64,000 bases of DNA, taken from positions 124,001 to 188,000 of the forward strand of contig CAWJEX010000018.1 in the NCBI GenBank assembly GCA_963841995.1, in the 5' to 3' direction. This stretch comes from DATDPM01 sp963841995. GTDB taxonomy: Bacteria > Pseudomonadota > Alphaproteobacteria > DATDPM01. The stretch's first letter is position 1; each line of letters opens with the position of its first letter. Below the pieces are notes generated by a model. The model made no database searches. It saw only the letters and a list, made by a program, of their open reading frames with translations, and was not told where the DNA came from. The position numbers and the translations under genes were made by a program. Of this stretch, positions 8,523-18,160 are shown piece by piece.

Positions 8523-9737
8523 CTATTTTTTCTTGGCTGGAGGATTTTCCACGGGCATTCCAGGCGCCATTCCGGGGGGAAGACCACCGCCATCGCCGCC
8601 CGGGCCAAATCCCGCGCCCATATCGCCGCCAGGACCGCCCATATCGCCCGGGCCTTGGCCCATCTGCTCGGCTTCGAGGAAGATGGAGAGCGGCGAGCGG
8701 AGCTTTTCCGCCTGATAACCTTGAAGCTCATAAGCCCATTTGCCGGTGCGCCCGTTGATATCCGCGGCTTCCTGGGCGACCTCGTCGGCGGTCTTCAGGA
8801 ATTTCTGAACGTCTTCAGCTTGCGAATTGCGATCGGCCAGCGGCGTCCCGGCGCTTGCCGAGAGCTTGGCCCAAGGATGTTCGCCCTGCTGCACGATGTC
8901 GATCTTGACATCCAGCCCGTCGAAGGTCTTGACGTCGGTGTGCCAAACCTTTTGCGAGAAATCGATACTGGCTTGGGGTGCCACGTCGACCAGATCGATC
9001 GTGGTCAGGGCCGTGCTCATATCGTCGGCGACCGCTTCGCCCTTCAGCTTCTTGCCCGGCGGCAGATCCTTGAAGGCGAAATGCGCGGTCTGCGGCGTGT
9101 CCTTATAGAGCACGAGGGTATCGCCGTTCGGCTGCACGGTCGTAACCGTCGCTACACGCTTGGCGTTGACGTGAACGATCCGGGGCTCGAGCCAGACCAT
9201 CGGATTTCCCGGAATCTCGAAATTGGCGGGCGCGAACCAGGATTGGGCGTCGCCGACATGGCGCACATAGATGCCGCCTTGTCCGCCCAGCCGCCCTTCC
9301 CGCGGGCGGCCGATGATCAGCTCGGCCAGCGTCGTCCCCTTGGCGTCCTTGAGCGACACCAGCCGCGATTTGGCATTCTCGCCGTCCACGTCTTCGACGC
9401 CGAGCCGGGCGTAGCGGTCGGGATGCGTGGTCTTGCGCTCGGTCAATTCCATTTCGCCGAAGCCGATCGCCGCACCCTTCGCCATTTCGGCCTGGACCGG
9501 ATAATCGTATTTGCTGGCCATGACCCAGCCCGGAGCGGCGCGCTTGATGACGGTCGTCGTTCCCTTGGCCGTGACGTCGATTTCGGCGACGTCGTTGATG
9601 CGGTCGAGCAGGCCGGGGAACGCCCGTTCGGTCGCCGTCGCCTGGCTGATCCAATAACGATTGGCGACGGTGACCAAGGCGACGGCGGTTACGACCGCGG
9701 TGACACCGGCGAAAATGACAAGCGATTTCGGTTTCAT
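8523..9737 (-). CDS. DUF4340 protein of the Gld-type exporter
   Basis: 404 residues. One N-terminal membrane helix (about 5-27), then a large periplasmic DUF4340 region with repeated beta units, and a low-complexity C-terminal tail rich in Gly, Pro and Met (from about residue 360). DUF4340 proteins accompany GldG-like ABC auxiliary proteins in gut and soil bacteria and are thought to work at the periplasmic face. ATG at 9737 overlaps the stop of the upstream gldG-like gene by four bases. Last gene of the operon running from 13442. Confidence 0.85.
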   Translation of the reverse strand: MKPKSLVIFAGVTAVVTAVALVTVANRYWISQATATERAFPGLLDRINDVAEIDVTAKGTTTVIKRAAPGWVMASKYDYPVQAEMAKGAAIGFGEMELTERKTTHPDRYARLGVEDVDGENAKSRLVSLKDAKGTTLAELIIGRPREGRLGGQGGIYVRHVGDAQSWFAPANFEIPGNPMVWLEPRIVHVNAKRVATVTTVQPNGDTLVLYKDTPQTAHFAFKDLPPGKKLKGEAVADDMSTALTTIDLVDVAPQASIDFSQKVWHTDVKTFDGLDVKIDIVQQGEHPWAKLSASAGTPLADRNSQAEDVQKFLKTADEVAQEAADINGRTGKWAYELQGYQAEKLRSPLSIFLEAEQMGQGPGDMGGPGGDMGAGFGPGGDGGGLPPGMAPGMPVENPPAKKK

Positions 9738-11752
9738 GTCGATCCGCCTCCCGCGTGGAGGCTGCGGCGGCGGCGCGCCCGACGCAGAATGAGCAGTGCG
9801 ATGGCGACCAGGGAAATCAGCGCCGGCATCGCCCAGATATTGATGATCTTGAGCCAGGTATCGAGCGAATCGATGTCTTTGCGGAGATTGTGCTGCACAT
9901 CCCGCAATTGCTGGCGGAGCACGATCACGTTTTGGCGGAAACTCTCGATTTCCTTCTTCTGCTCGTCGGTCAGGACCGAATCCGCCGACATCGCCTCGCC
10001 GCCGCGAAGTTCCTGGAGCTTGGCTTCGGTCGTCTTCAGCTCCTGCTGGATCCGCTGTTCGGTCTCGCGATACTGCGCCTCGGCGTCGCGGCGGATTGTC
10101 TCGGTCACCACGAAGGGCCGGTAAGACAATCCGCGGCTCCGCAAACTCGCCAGCTCGTCGCTGCCGGAAAGATTGTCGAGAATATTGGCGAGGAATTCGG
10201 CATTGTTGGCGATCGGGACATCGACCTGCCGGCCGTAGACGTTTTCCGTCTGCAGCCAGAAATGATCCACCATCATATCGGCGTCGCCGATCAAAACCAC
10301 ATTGATGGGCTTGACCGACTCGGTCAGGTATTTGGGTTTTTCCGGAGCGGCGCCCTGGTTGGCCGGGGCGCTGCCGGTCTCGGGCCTGGCATCGCTTTTC
10401 GCGCCGCCGCTCGTATCGGGCTTCGCATCGCTCTTGGGTTCGCCCGCGGCGGCCGGCTTCTTGATGGGATCCCAGGGCGGCCCGTCGGGATAGATGCTCT
10501 TGACCGGGCCGGTCAACCGGCCGGCCAGAACGAACTCCTTGTCTTCCGACTTGAACTTGTTCAGCAGACCGGGACCGTCGGGAATAAAATCGACGTCGTC
10601 GACGCTGATTTCTTCCGATTGCGGGGTGCTGAAGAGAAGCGGTTTCAGCCACGTCTTGGCGCCGGGCTTGAGGGTGAAGAATCCGGCGCTCGCCAGATTG
10701 ATCCGCTGCATCTGTGCGGTCGTTACGTCGTCATGGGCGAAATTCTGGTCGCGCAGCGCCAGCCAAGGCAGATAGTCGATCACCTGGGTGCGGCCATCGC
10801 CCGTCGTCATACTGACGCTTTGCGCCACGGTCCGGTCGCCCACCACCTTGTCGGTGGAGAAATCGACGCCCCAGGCGGCGAACAGCTTCGGCAGATCCGA
10901 GCTGGTTTCGCCCTTTTGCGGCGGACCCTTGGTGTAATCGCGGCCCGAGGATTCGAAATGCGGATCGACGAGGATCAGCGCTTTGCCGCCGCGCAGCACG
11001 AACTGATCGATCGCGTAAATCTCGGCGTCGGTCATGTTCTGCGGATGGGCGATCAGCAGCACGTCGATGTCGTCGGGCACGCGGCCTTCGCCCCGCATCG
11101 ACTTGATGTTGAAGAACTGGGAAAGCTCGCGAAAGATCGGCCAAGGCTGATATTGCCGCGCGGGATCGGCGCGAAGCGGCAGCGAGGTATAAAGCCCGAT
11201 CGTCGGTTTCTTCGGATGAGCCAGCGAATAGATGATTTTGGTCAGATCGTATTCGAGATATTGCTCGCGGTCCGGGCTGAACAGCGGAACGACCGAAAGA
11301 TCGTCGGTCGAATTGGTCGCGATCAGGCCGAAATAGCCGACCGCGCCCGCGTTATCCACGGGCACGCCCTGCAAGCCGCCCGCCATCGCCCGGTCGTCGT
11401 CTTGGGAATAGGGTTCCGGCGCATAGGTTTCGAGCTTGATCTTGCCGCGGGCGATGCTGGCATAGCGCTCGAGCAGCTCGCGCACCCGGTTGGCGTATTG
11501 GGCGTAAACCGGATTCTGTTCGGTCAGCTGATGGGATAGATAGAAGCGGAGCGTGATCGGCTCGTCGACCGACTTCAAAACCGCCATCGTTCCCGGCGAC
11601 AGGGTATAGAGCCCGTCCTCGGTCAGGTCGAGCCGGTCCGATTTCAAGGCGTTCGCCGAGAGGATATTGAAGGCGACGAAGAAGATGACGCCGATCAATA
11701 CCGCGGCGAGGGCCAGCGTGCGACGGTCGTATTTGTTCAATTGCTGAAGCAC
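9734..11752 (-). CDS. GldG-like ABC exporter auxiliary protein
   Basis: 672 residues: an N-terminal membrane helix (about 15-35), a long periplasmic GldG/IFT52-like region (TLRFYLSHQLTEQNP, then ALILVDPHFESS), an Ala-Pro-Lys-rich linker near 430-465, a coiled-coil segment near 565-625, and a C-terminal helix with a basic tail. It fits the family of Gldg/ABC-type uncharacterised transport auxiliary proteins. Gld proteins were named from Flavobacterium gliding, but homologues in non-gliders are thought to handle envelope substrates. Substrate unknown. Confidence 0.85.
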   Translation of the reverse strand: MLQQLNKYDRRTLALAAVLIGVIFFVAFNILSANALKSDRLDLTEDGLYTLSPGTMAVLKSVDEPITLRFYLSHQLTEQNPVYAQYANRVRELLERYASIARGKIKLETYAPEPYSQDDDRAMAGGLQGVPVDNAGAVGYFGLIATNSTDDLSVVPLFSPDREQYLEYDLTKIIYSLAHPKKPTIGLYTSLPLRADPARQYQPWPIFRELSQFFNIKSMRGEGRVPDDIDVLLIAHPQNMTDAEIYAIDQFVLRGGKALILVDPHFESSGRDYTKGPPQKGETSSDLPKLFAAWGVDFSTDKVVGDRTVAQSVSMTTGDGRTQVIDYLPWLALRDQNFAHDDVTTAQMQRINLASAGFFTLKPGAKTWLKPLLFSTPQSEEISVDDVDFIPDGPGLLNKFKSEDKEFVLAGRLTGPVKSIYPDGPPWDPIKKPAAAGEPKSDAKPDTSGGAKSDARPETGSAPANQGAAPEKPKYLTESVKPINVVLIGDADMMVDHFWLQTENVYGRQVDVPIANNAEFLANILDNLSGSDELASLRSRGLSYRPFVVTETIRRDAEAQYRETEQRIQQELKTTEAKLQELRGGEAMSADSVLTDEQKKEIESFRQNVIVLRQQLRDVQHNLRKDIDSLDTWLKIINIWAMPALISLVAIALLILRRARRRRSLHAGGGST

Positions 11753-11756
11753 GATC

Positions 11757-12491
11757 TCAAACCGATTTCTTGATGTCGACGGCGACCACGTTGGCGAGCA
11801 GGCAGACGCCGATCAGCGAGCCGAAGAAGATGACGTCGCGAATATCGATGACGCCCTTGGTGATGGCGCCGAAATGGGTGAGGAAGCTCATGCCCGCGAT
11901 GGCATCGACCAAGAAGCGCGGCAGCCAGCCCTGGAAGAAGCTCTGGACCAGGTCGAGCCCGCTCATCAGAAACAGGAAGCAAACCACCGCGGCCAGGATG
12001 AAGGCGATGACCTGGTTCTTGGTCAGCGCCGACACGCAGGAGCCGATCGCCAGGAACGCGCCGGCCATCAGGAAACTGGCGACGTAACTCGCGAAAATGA
12101 CACCGTTATCGGGATGGCCGAGGTAATTCACGGTGATCCAGATCGGGAAGGTCAGCGCCAGCGCGATGCCGACGAAGCACCAAGCCGCCAGGAATTTGCC
12201 GAGAACCGCCTGCGTGGTCGAAACCGGAAGGGTCATCAGCAGCTCGACGGTTCCGGTTTTCCGCTCTTCCGCCCACAGCCGCATCGCCACGGCGGGAATC
12301 AGGAACAGATAGAGCCAGGGATGGTAGCTGAAGAAAGCGTCGAGATCGGCGGAGCCGCGCCCGAAGAAGTCGCCGATATAGAACGTGAACGCGCCGGACA
12401 GCGCCAGGAAAATGACGATGAAGACATAGGCGAGCGGCGTCGAAAAATAGGCGTTCAGCTCGCGGCGGAAGATGACGAAGGTGTTTTGCAC
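11757..12491 (-). CDS. ABC exporter permease (GldF/ABC-2 type)
   Basis: 244 residues with about six membrane helices, the size of GldF or ABC-2 permeases. It opens QNTFVIFRRELNAYFSTPLAYVF-like, typical of the family, and keeps WAEERKTGTVELLMTLPVS after the second helix. Probable start is the GTG at 12491, five bases after the stop of the ATPase gene. Together with the ATPase and GldG-like protein it forms an ABC exporter in the inner membrane. Confidence 0.88.
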   Translation of the reverse strand: MQNTFVIFRRELNAYFSTPLAYVFIVIFLALSGAFTFYIGDFFGRGSADLDAFFSYHPWLYLFLIPAVAMRLWAEERKTGTVELLMTLPVSTTQAVLGKFLAAWCFVGIALALTFPIWITVNYLGHPDNGVIFASYVASFLMAGAFLAIGSCVSALTKNQVIAFILAAVVCFLFLMSGLDLVQSFFQGWLPRFLVDAIAGMSFLTHFGAITKGVIDIRDVIFFGSLIGVCLLANVVAVDIKKSV

Positions 12492-12496
12492 GGCCG

Positions 12497-13442
12497 TCAG
12501 CTCCGCAGCGTCAAGTCGCGGAAGACGTTGTCGAGGCGGCTGCGCTCGACCTGAATTTCCTCGATCGGATAGCCGTGGTTGCGAACGAACTCGCTGACAT
12601 CGGCGATGATCGAACGGCCGTCCTTCGGCAGGACGAGCAAGTTCGCGAATCCGTTGGCCTCGTCCACCTTGTCGATGCGCGACACGAAGGCGGCACCGGC
12701 AAGCCCGTCGCGCACTTCGCCGGCGCGCGGCGCCGCAATGCGAATGGCGACGGCGTTATGAGTTCTTGGAGCGCGCTTCGAGAGCCGCTGGCGTGCCGTC
12801 GAAGACCAGCTTGCCCTTGGCGATCACCGCGGCTCGGGTGCAGACCGCATCGACTTCTTCGAGGATATGCGTCGAAATGACGATCGCCTTGTCCCGGGCC
12901 ATCGAGCCGATGAGATTGCGCACCTGATGTTTTTGATTGGGGTCGAGGCCGTCGGTCGGTTCGTCGAGAATGAGGACTTCGGGATCGTGCAAGATCGCCT
13001 GGGCCAATCCGACCCGGCGCTTATAGCCCTTGGAGAGGGTTTCGATCGGCTGTTGCAGCACATCGCCGATTTCCACCTGGGCGACGGCACGGTTTACCCG
13101 CTGTCTCTTTTCCGGGCCCTTGAAGCCGCGGATTTCGGCGATGAATTCGAGGAAGGATTCGGCGGTCATGTCGCCATAGAGCGGCGCGCCCTCGGGCAAA
13201 TAGCCGATCTTCTTCTTGGTCTCGATGGGGAATTGCTCGACGTCGTAGCCGCAGACAAAGGCCTTGCCGCCGGAGGGCAGCAGAAATCCGGTGACCATCT
13301 TCATGGTGGTGGATTTGCCGGCACCGTTGGGCCCGAGAAAGCCCAAGACCTCGCCCCGGCTTACCTTCAAGGTAATGCCGTCGACGGCGGTCAGTGGCCC
13401 AAACCTCTTGGTCAGGCCGATAAGAGAGATCATCTCGCCCAT
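12497..13442 (-). CDS. ABC exporter ATPase (apparent frameshift near 12760)
   Basis: First gene of the exporter operon, with Walker A GPNGAGKST, signature LSKGYKRR and Walker B VLILDEPTDG, all intact in the first 228 codons (12756-13442). The frame then hits TAA, while the next frame continues NAVAIRIAAPRAGEV through VSEFVRNHGYPIEEI to the stop at 12497, the normal C-terminal domain of GldA-like ATPases. Removing one T from GAGTTC at 12760-12765 (plus strand) joins the two frames exactly. The gene is probably intact in the organism; otherwise the ATPase lacks its last 80 or so residues. Confidence 0.85.
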
Positions 13443-14000
13443 TGCTCTCGCGATCTGGATCTTGCGATACGGTCACTTGTACGGAATGGCGGCGTATCTG
13501 GATGCGCCGCGAAGGCTGTCGGGAGTCCGCCGCCCCTGGTCTTCCGCCTGGTTCCCGGTCTCACTGTTTCCCGCTTTGCTCCTCCGCGCGGGGGGCCATT
13601 CCATAGCACGATCTCCGAGCGCGATCCAAGACCGCTGCAAATGCCGGCCGAGCCCCGGTTCAGGCCCGTTCCGGGCATCGGGGATAGGCCCGGAGACCCG
13701 CGGGAATTCTCGGCTAAATCCGGGCCCACTGCTTTTCGGGGCCGGATAAAACGCCGGAAATGAGGCGATTTTCGGGCGACCGTCGCGGCCGCCTCCGGCC
13801 GGGTTTGCATTTGAGCGCCCCGGCGCAACCCCCGAGGGGGCGATTCCGCAGCAGCGATAATCTGGCGAGGGCCGCCTTGGTTTACCCGCAGTTAACCGGT
13901 TCGCCGCTAATCTCAACCCGGTCGGAGGCGGCCCAACGCCGGTCGAAGGCCGCTCCCCAAGTCACCCCTTACGCCACTTACTATAGAAGAGCTTTTTTCC
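13443..14000. other. Intergenic region, no gene recognised
   Basis: About 560 bp between the divergent exporter and chemoreceptor genes. The short frames here have no family resemblance. The stretch is GC-rich with several short inverted repeats but no convincing promoter motif. Confidence 0.6.
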
Positions 14001-15395
14001 ATGTCCCACGGCGGCGCTTCCTCCCCCAATTTGATGAACCGGCTGGCCCAGGAGGCCGGCGGGCTCGGCATCGAAGTCGTCGATGTCGCCGGCAATGTCG
14101 AAGAGATAAGCGCCTGCGTGCACGAGCAAGCCGAGGCCTTCAAGGGCCTGCTCAATGCCGCCGGCCAACTCGCCAAGAGCAACGAAGAAGTCGCCGCCGC
14201 GGCCCAATCGACCCGCGATTTCGCGGCCCAGGCTCGCGCCGAGATCGACGCGTCGCGCTCGCAGATGGGCGCCTCGTTGAAACAGATCACCAGCCTCATT
14301 GCCGCGGTCGAAGGGATCGCGACCCAGCTCGCCGATCTCAAGCAGCCTTTGGCCCAGGTCGCCAAGGTTGCGGAATCGATCGACGCCATCGCCAAGCAGA
14401 CCAATCTGCTCGCCCTGAACGCGACGATCGAAGCGGCGCGCGCGGGCAATGCCGGCCGCGGATTTGCCGTGGTCGCCGGCGAAGTGAAGGCGCTCGCCAA
14501 TCAGACCAGCGAAGCGACGTCGGAAATCGACGCCACGCTGAAGATGCTGAACGATCGCGCCGAGAAATTGATCGCCCAAGGCAGCACCTCCATGCGCCAG
14601 GCCAAGGACGTCGAAATCGGCGCCCAGGCGATCGGCGACGCCATGCATACGGTCGGCAAGGCGACCGCCGAAATGGAAAGCGAAGCGACCCGGATTGCAT
14701 CCGCCGCCGGCGACATCGAATCCCATTGCGTCGGTTTCCTCGACACCGTCAAAGGCTTGTCGGACGGCGTTACCCGTTCCAGCCAGACCCTCGACCAGGC
14801 CAAGGACCGGATCAACCACCTCATCGAGAAGACCGAGCATCTCTTGGGCGGGACCGCCGAGGCGGGGGAAGCCACCGTCGACACGCCGTTCATCGCGCGC
14901 GCCCAGGAATCCGCGAAGATCATCGGCAAATTGTTCGAAGAGGCCATTGCCAAAGGCCAGATCTCCGACAAGGATCTCTTCGACCGCGATTACATATGGA
15001 TCGATGGCAGCGCGCCGAAGAAATTCCTTACCCGCTACACCGAATTCTGCGACCGGGTGCTCCCCGCCATTCTCGAGCCCATCCTCGAATGGGACAGGCG
15101 CGTGGCGTTTGCTGCGGCCCTCGACAACAACGGCTATATGCCGACCCACAACAAGAAATTCTCGAATCCGCCGCGCGCCGGCGACGTCGCCTGGAACATG
15201 CTGAATTCGCGGAACCGCTGGATGTACAACGACCGGGTCGGCCTCAATGTCGGGCGGAGCACCAAGCCGTTCCTGTTGCAGATCTACCGGCGCAATATGG
15301 GCGGCGGCAAATTCATGATGACCAAGGACGCGTCGGCGCCGATCAGCATTAACGGCAAGCATTGGGGCGGATTCCGCATCGTCTATACGATGTAG
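14001..15395 (+). CDS. Soluble methyl-accepting chemotaxis protein
   Basis: 464 residues with no membrane helix. An N-terminal coiled coil leads to the MCP signalling tip (IDAIAKQTNLLALNATIEA, then RGFAVVAGEVKALANQT), which contacts CheA and CheW. After the signalling domain comes a C-terminal domain of about 160 residues (from FDRDYIWIDG to the end) seen in other cytoplasmic receptors and resembling a PAS/Cache-like sensor. The order signalling domain first, sensor last is typical of soluble receptors. Ligand unknown; no che genes are nearby. Confidence 0.88.
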   Translation: MSHGGASSPNLMNRLAQEAGGLGIEVVDVAGNVEEISACVHEQAEAFKGLLNAAGQLAKSNEEVAAAAQSTRDFAAQARAEIDASRSQMGASLKQITSLIAAVEGIATQLADLKQPLAQVAKVAESIDAIAKQTNLLALNATIEAARAGNAGRGFAVVAGEVKALANQTSEATSEIDATLKMLNDRAEKLIAQGSTSMRQAKDVEIGAQAIGDAMHTVGKATAEMESEATRIASAAGDIESHCVGFLDTVKGLSDGVTRSSQTLDQAKDRINHLIEKTEHLLGGTAEAGEATVDTPFIARAQESAKIIGKLFEEAIAKGQISDKDLFDRDYIWIDGSAPKKFLTRYTEFCDRVLPAILEPILEWDRRVAFAAALDNNGYMPTHNKKFSNPPRAGDVAWNMLNSRNRWMYNDRVGLNVGRSTKPFLLQIYRRNMGGGKFMMTKDASAPISINGKHWGGFRIVYTM

Positions 15396-15431
15396 AGCGC
15401 GTCACGCACGCCGCAACACGCCGCCCCGTCC

Positions 15432-16100
15432 TCACTTCGCCCGCGCGCAACTCAGATACTCGCCCAGCTGCGGGATTCGTCCCGCAATGATGCGCGCGCG
15501 TTCGGCGACGTAGTCTCCCGGCGGATTGGCGTGCCATTCCCGGGGATTGGGCAGAATCGCCGCGAGCAGCGAGGCCTCGGTGCGCGACAGATGTGCGGCG
15601 TCCTTGCGGAAATTGGCGCGCGCGGCCGCCTCGATCCCGAAAATCCCGGGGCCCCATTCGGCGATGTTGAGATAGAGCTCGAGAATCCGCTGCTTCGGCA
15701 GCAGGAATTCGAGCATCGCCGTCAAATACGCCTCCATGCCCTTGCGCAGCCAGGAACGGTCCGGCAGCAAAAACAGGTTTCGCGCCACCTGCATCGAAAT
15801 CGTGCTGGCGCCGCGAAGCGCGCCCCGCTCGTCTTGCTCGGCAACCGCCTGCTGGATCGCTTCCAGATCGAAGCCGTGATGGAAGCAGAATTTATTGTCT
15901 TCGGAGGCGATCACCGCCTCGCCCGCATTCGGCGAAATCCGCGACAGCGGAACCCAATGCCGCGTATCGCCCTCGCCGTCGGCGGCCCGCACCAGCATGA
16001 GGGGTGTGACCGGCGGCGGCACGAAGCGATAGAGAAGGATCAGCCCCGCCGGCAGGAACACGAAAACGGCGATGACGGCGAGAAAGAGTTTGCGGAGCAT
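15432..16100 (-). CDS. mtgA: Monofunctional peptidoglycan glycosyltransferase
   Basis: 222 residues, the usual MtgA length. One N-terminal membrane helix (about 5-25) anchors a GT51 domain whose catalytic motif SEDNKFCFHHGFD (the E-D-x2-F-x2-H-x-G signature) is present, followed by GASTISMQVARNLF and LPKQRILELYLNIAEWG. It polymerises lipid II glycan strands at the outer face of the inner membrane. It has no transpeptidase domain. Convergent with the chemoreceptor gene, 36 bp apart. Confidence 0.95.
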   Translation of the reverse strand: MLRKLFLAVIAVFVFLPAGLILLYRFVPPPVTPLMLVRAADGEGDTRHWVPLSRISPNAGEAVIASEDNKFCFHHGFDLEAIQQAVAEQDERGALRGASTISMQVARNLFLLPDRSWLRKGMEAYLTAMLEFLLPKQRILELYLNIAEWGPGIFGIEAAARANFRKDAAHLSRTEASLLAAILPNPREWHANPPGDYVAERARIIAGRIPQLGEYLSCARAK

Positions 16101-16552
16101 CCGGACTATAAAAGGGGAAATTTACGGGCGCGAAGGATCGAAATTTATCCTGCCTCATTTCACCGGCATCCCGAAACGTCAATCGAGACCGGGCGATAAG
16201 CCTTCCGCCGGCGCATTATTACAGTTTTGTTGCCGTGCGATATTGCTCGCAGCTGCGGAATCCATGGATTCCACTGCCCTTCCTCTTCGCCTCTTCGCGC
16301 GATATTCTAGCCCTGGGTTTGGGTGTGACGGTGCCGATCCGCGGCGCCGGTCTTTGACGTTCTCACGGCATATGCTTGGCGGCATCCTGATGCCGAACCG
16401 GCCGAAGATGATCGGCCGCAACAAGCCAAGTCTGTGCTGCGGGAATTGCCGGGGGAAATTCGCACCCCGTCCCGCTGCGGCATTCGAGTTCGCACAAACT
16501 CGAACCGTGGCGACCGGACCGGCAACAATGATACCGGCAACAAAGATAAGGG
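16101..16552. other. Intergenic region with a small dyad
   Basis: About 450 bp without a recognisable gene. It holds the inverted repeat TTCGAGTT-N6-AACTCGAA at 16483-16504, and two short direct copies of ACCGGCAACAA just before the DUF2061 gene. The dyad could be an operator for that gene; nothing else is evident. Confidence 0.5.
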
Positions 16553-16789
16553 GTGACCATCGTGTTCAGCATCGTGAAGGAACCGGCCCATGCAACGCAA
16601 TCGCGCTCGCTGGCCAAGACGCTGACCTGGCGAATGGTCGCCTCCATCGACACGTTCATCCTCAGCTACATCATCACCGGCCGGCTGCTGTTCGCAGGCT
16701 CCATTGCCAGCGCCGAAGTGCTGACCAAGCTGTTCCTTTATTATCTCCACGAGCGCGGCTGGGCCCATGTGCGCTGGGGATTTAAGTGA
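16553..16789 (+). CDS. DUF2061 domain-containing membrane protein
   Basis: 78 residues matching the DUF2061 family from end to end: a SRSLAKTLTWRMVASIDTF opening, one long membrane helix through FILSYIITG, and the C-terminal LYYLHERGWAHVRWG box. Function unknown. GTG at 16553 is one option, but GTG at 16562 is better spaced from the AAGGGG purine run. Stands alone. Confidence 0.85.
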   Translation: MTIVFSIVKEPAHATQSRSLAKTLTWRMVASIDTFILSYIITGRLLFAGSIASAEVLTKLFLYYLHERGWAHVRWGFK

Positions 16790-16895
16790 AGGTTGGGGGT
16801 TAAGGGGAATTTCGGAACGCGCCGAAGAGATGCGTAAAGACGCGGAAGATAAGCGCCTCACGTATCGGCAACCTCGTTAGTCCGGTTTTCAAATA

Positions 16896-17153
16896 TCAGG
16901 TCGGACGCTTTCTGCGCTGGCGCAGAAAAAACAAGAGCGGGGTGTAACCCCGGCTCTCGTGCCGCTGGCTAATGTAGGCTGAGACTTCGCTCATCACGAT
17001 GCCTGTCAACTTGGCTTCCGCAGCTATTTCGAGACGAGCGGCACGATTTAAACGAGCTACGTTGCCACTTTGCCTTCCAATTCGCTGATAGGCTTGAGCC
17101 CGCTCAACTAACCTGCCCAAGTGATTTACTTCTATAGCTATGTGATGGTTCAT
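16896..17153 (-). CDS. Small hypothetical protein downstream of HicAB
   Basis: Predicted 85 residues from the ATG at 17153, chosen because a GGAGG lies five bases upstream; an in-frame longer form begins at 17246. Basic, no membrane helix, no family recognised. It follows hicB on the same strand. A perfect 8-bp hairpin with a 4-base loop (TTTCTGCG / CGCAGAAA, 16909-16928) lies inside its last codons. Coding status is uncertain. Confidence 0.4.
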   Translation of the reverse strand: MNHHIAIEVNHLGRLVERAQAYQRIGRQSGNVARLNRAARLEIAAEAKLTGIVMSEVSAYISQRHESRGYTPLLFFLRQRRKRPT

Positions 17154-17305
17154 TTCGACCTCCACTACTAAGCGGCCCTCTTTGCGCGGCTCAATGACAT
17201 ACCGACATTCTCTCAGTAGGCCGCTGAGGCCGTTTAAATGGGCCAAAAGAAAAACCTATGATTACCGCCCCTTCACCGAGAAATTAAGAGCCTGCTTTGA
17301 TACAA

Positions 17306-17758
17306 CTATCCGCATGCAACAATGCGGTCATCCTCGGGTTCATTTTCGATTTCGATTCGCATGCGTGCACCGAGCGCGCCGAAGGCCTGCTCCATAATGT
17401 CGAGCCGGGAGCTGTGCTGAAGGTTCAATAGCCTGTCGACTTCGGGCCGATGTCGTTTCAGCGACCGCGCAAGTGCACTTTTGCTCACGTTTTTATCGAG
17501 CATCTTTTGGTAAAGCATCATCTTTGCAACAGCCTGCGCTGGCAGTGTAAGGCGATATTCGGCCTTCGTCCGCAATGGAGCCGGGATGGGCTCACGATCA
17601 GCCATTCGCGCGGCAATAGCCTCCTTAATCGCAACCAATGCATGCCGGCGCACCGCCTCTTCGTCTTCTCCGAAGGTGGTTACTTCGGGGAAGGCCGGGC
17701 ACGTAACGAGAAAAGTCCCGTTGTCGTCCTTTACCAATTTAATTGAATAAGCCCACAT
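17306..17758 (-). CDS. hicB: HicB-family antitoxin
   Basis: 150 residues. The N-terminal half is a HicB partial RNase H fold (MWAYSIKLVKDDNGTFLVTC, then FPEVTTFGEDEEAVRRHA), and the C-terminal half (from about residue 88) is a helix-turn-helix of the SKSALARSLKRHRPEVDRLL type that would bind the operator. It neutralises HicA and represses the operon. Four bases separate it from the hicA stop, and the gene order hicA then hicB is standard. Expected operator: the 38-bp palindrome at 17962. Confidence 0.9.
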   Translation of the reverse strand: MWAYSIKLVKDDNGTFLVTCPAFPEVTTFGEDEEAVRRHALVAIKEAIAARMADREPIPAPLRTKAEYRLTLPAQAVAKMMLYQKMLDKNVSKSALARSLKRHRPEVDRLLNLQHSSRLDIMEQAFGALGARMRIEIENEPEDDRIVACG

Positions 17759-17762
17759 CTGC

Positions 17763-17951
17763 TTAGCCTTTCAACCCGAGGTCCTTCTTGATCTTATTGA
17801 CCAGTCCGGTTCCGAGTTCCTTATTCTTCCCGTGCATCGGAAGCTGAGTCTTTCGGCCATCGCGATAGACCGTAAGGTGGCCGCTGCCGCCTTTGTGATT
17901 CTCGAAGGTGCAGCCTTGGTTCGCGAGCCAGCGGTTAGAGCTCCCTCGCGT
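17763..17951 (-). CDS. hicA: HicA-like mRNA interferase toxin, no standard start codon
   Basis: The frame encodes NRWLANQGCTFENHKGGSGH, then LTVYRDGRKTQLPMHGKNKE and LGTGLVNKIKKDLGLKG, an ordinary HicA double-stranded RNA-binding-like fold with the catalytic histidine in GGSGH. HicA cleaves mRNA. The oddity is the 5' end: codons run TAA-ACG-CGA-GGG-AGC, with a stop immediately before and no ATG, GTG, TTG or CTG-type start before the conserved domain. ACG (an ATG with one transition) sits where homologues start. Either ACG is used weakly, or the toxin has lost its start while hicB survives. Confidence 0.7.
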   Translation of the reverse strand, partial: TRGSSNRWLANQGCTFENHKGGSGHLTVYRDGRKTQLPMHGKNKELGTGLVNKIKKDLGLKG

Positions 17952-17961
17952 TTATTTAATA

Positions 17962-17999
17962 TAGCAACACATTTGTTGCATGCAACAAATGTGTTGCTA
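17962..17999. promoter_or_regulatory. Perfect 38-bp palindrome, likely HicAB operator
   Basis: TAGCAACACATTTGTTGCA is followed directly by its exact reverse complement, with the centre between 17980 and 17981. It lies 10 bp upstream of the hicA frame, at the promoter, and a TATATT follows it in the hicA direction. HicB helix-turn-helix proteins bind palindromes at this position. Internally it also contains nested GTTGCA/TGCAAC repeats. Confidence 0.75.
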
Positions 18000-18160
18000 C
18001 CCGCTTTTGATGGCCTCTCAGGCGGACGAGCGGCTAACCCATTATTCGACAGTCAAACTCGGTCCCGTTCTTTTGATGCGGTATTACAATGGGTTAATTA
18101 TGATTTGTCATTCAGCCTATAATTGCAGTGGTTACGCATCAATTTTCAGGATTGCGTCGG

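Noticed and set aside
9755..11539. A 594-codon plus-strand frame opposite the gldG-like gene
   Set aside because: No resemblance to any family and rich in Gly, Arg and Asp; it is a complement-strand shadow of a conserved minus-strand gene.
16909..16928. Perfect 8-bp hairpin as a rho-independent terminator
   Set aside because: No T run on either side and it lies inside a possible coding frame; kept only as a note.
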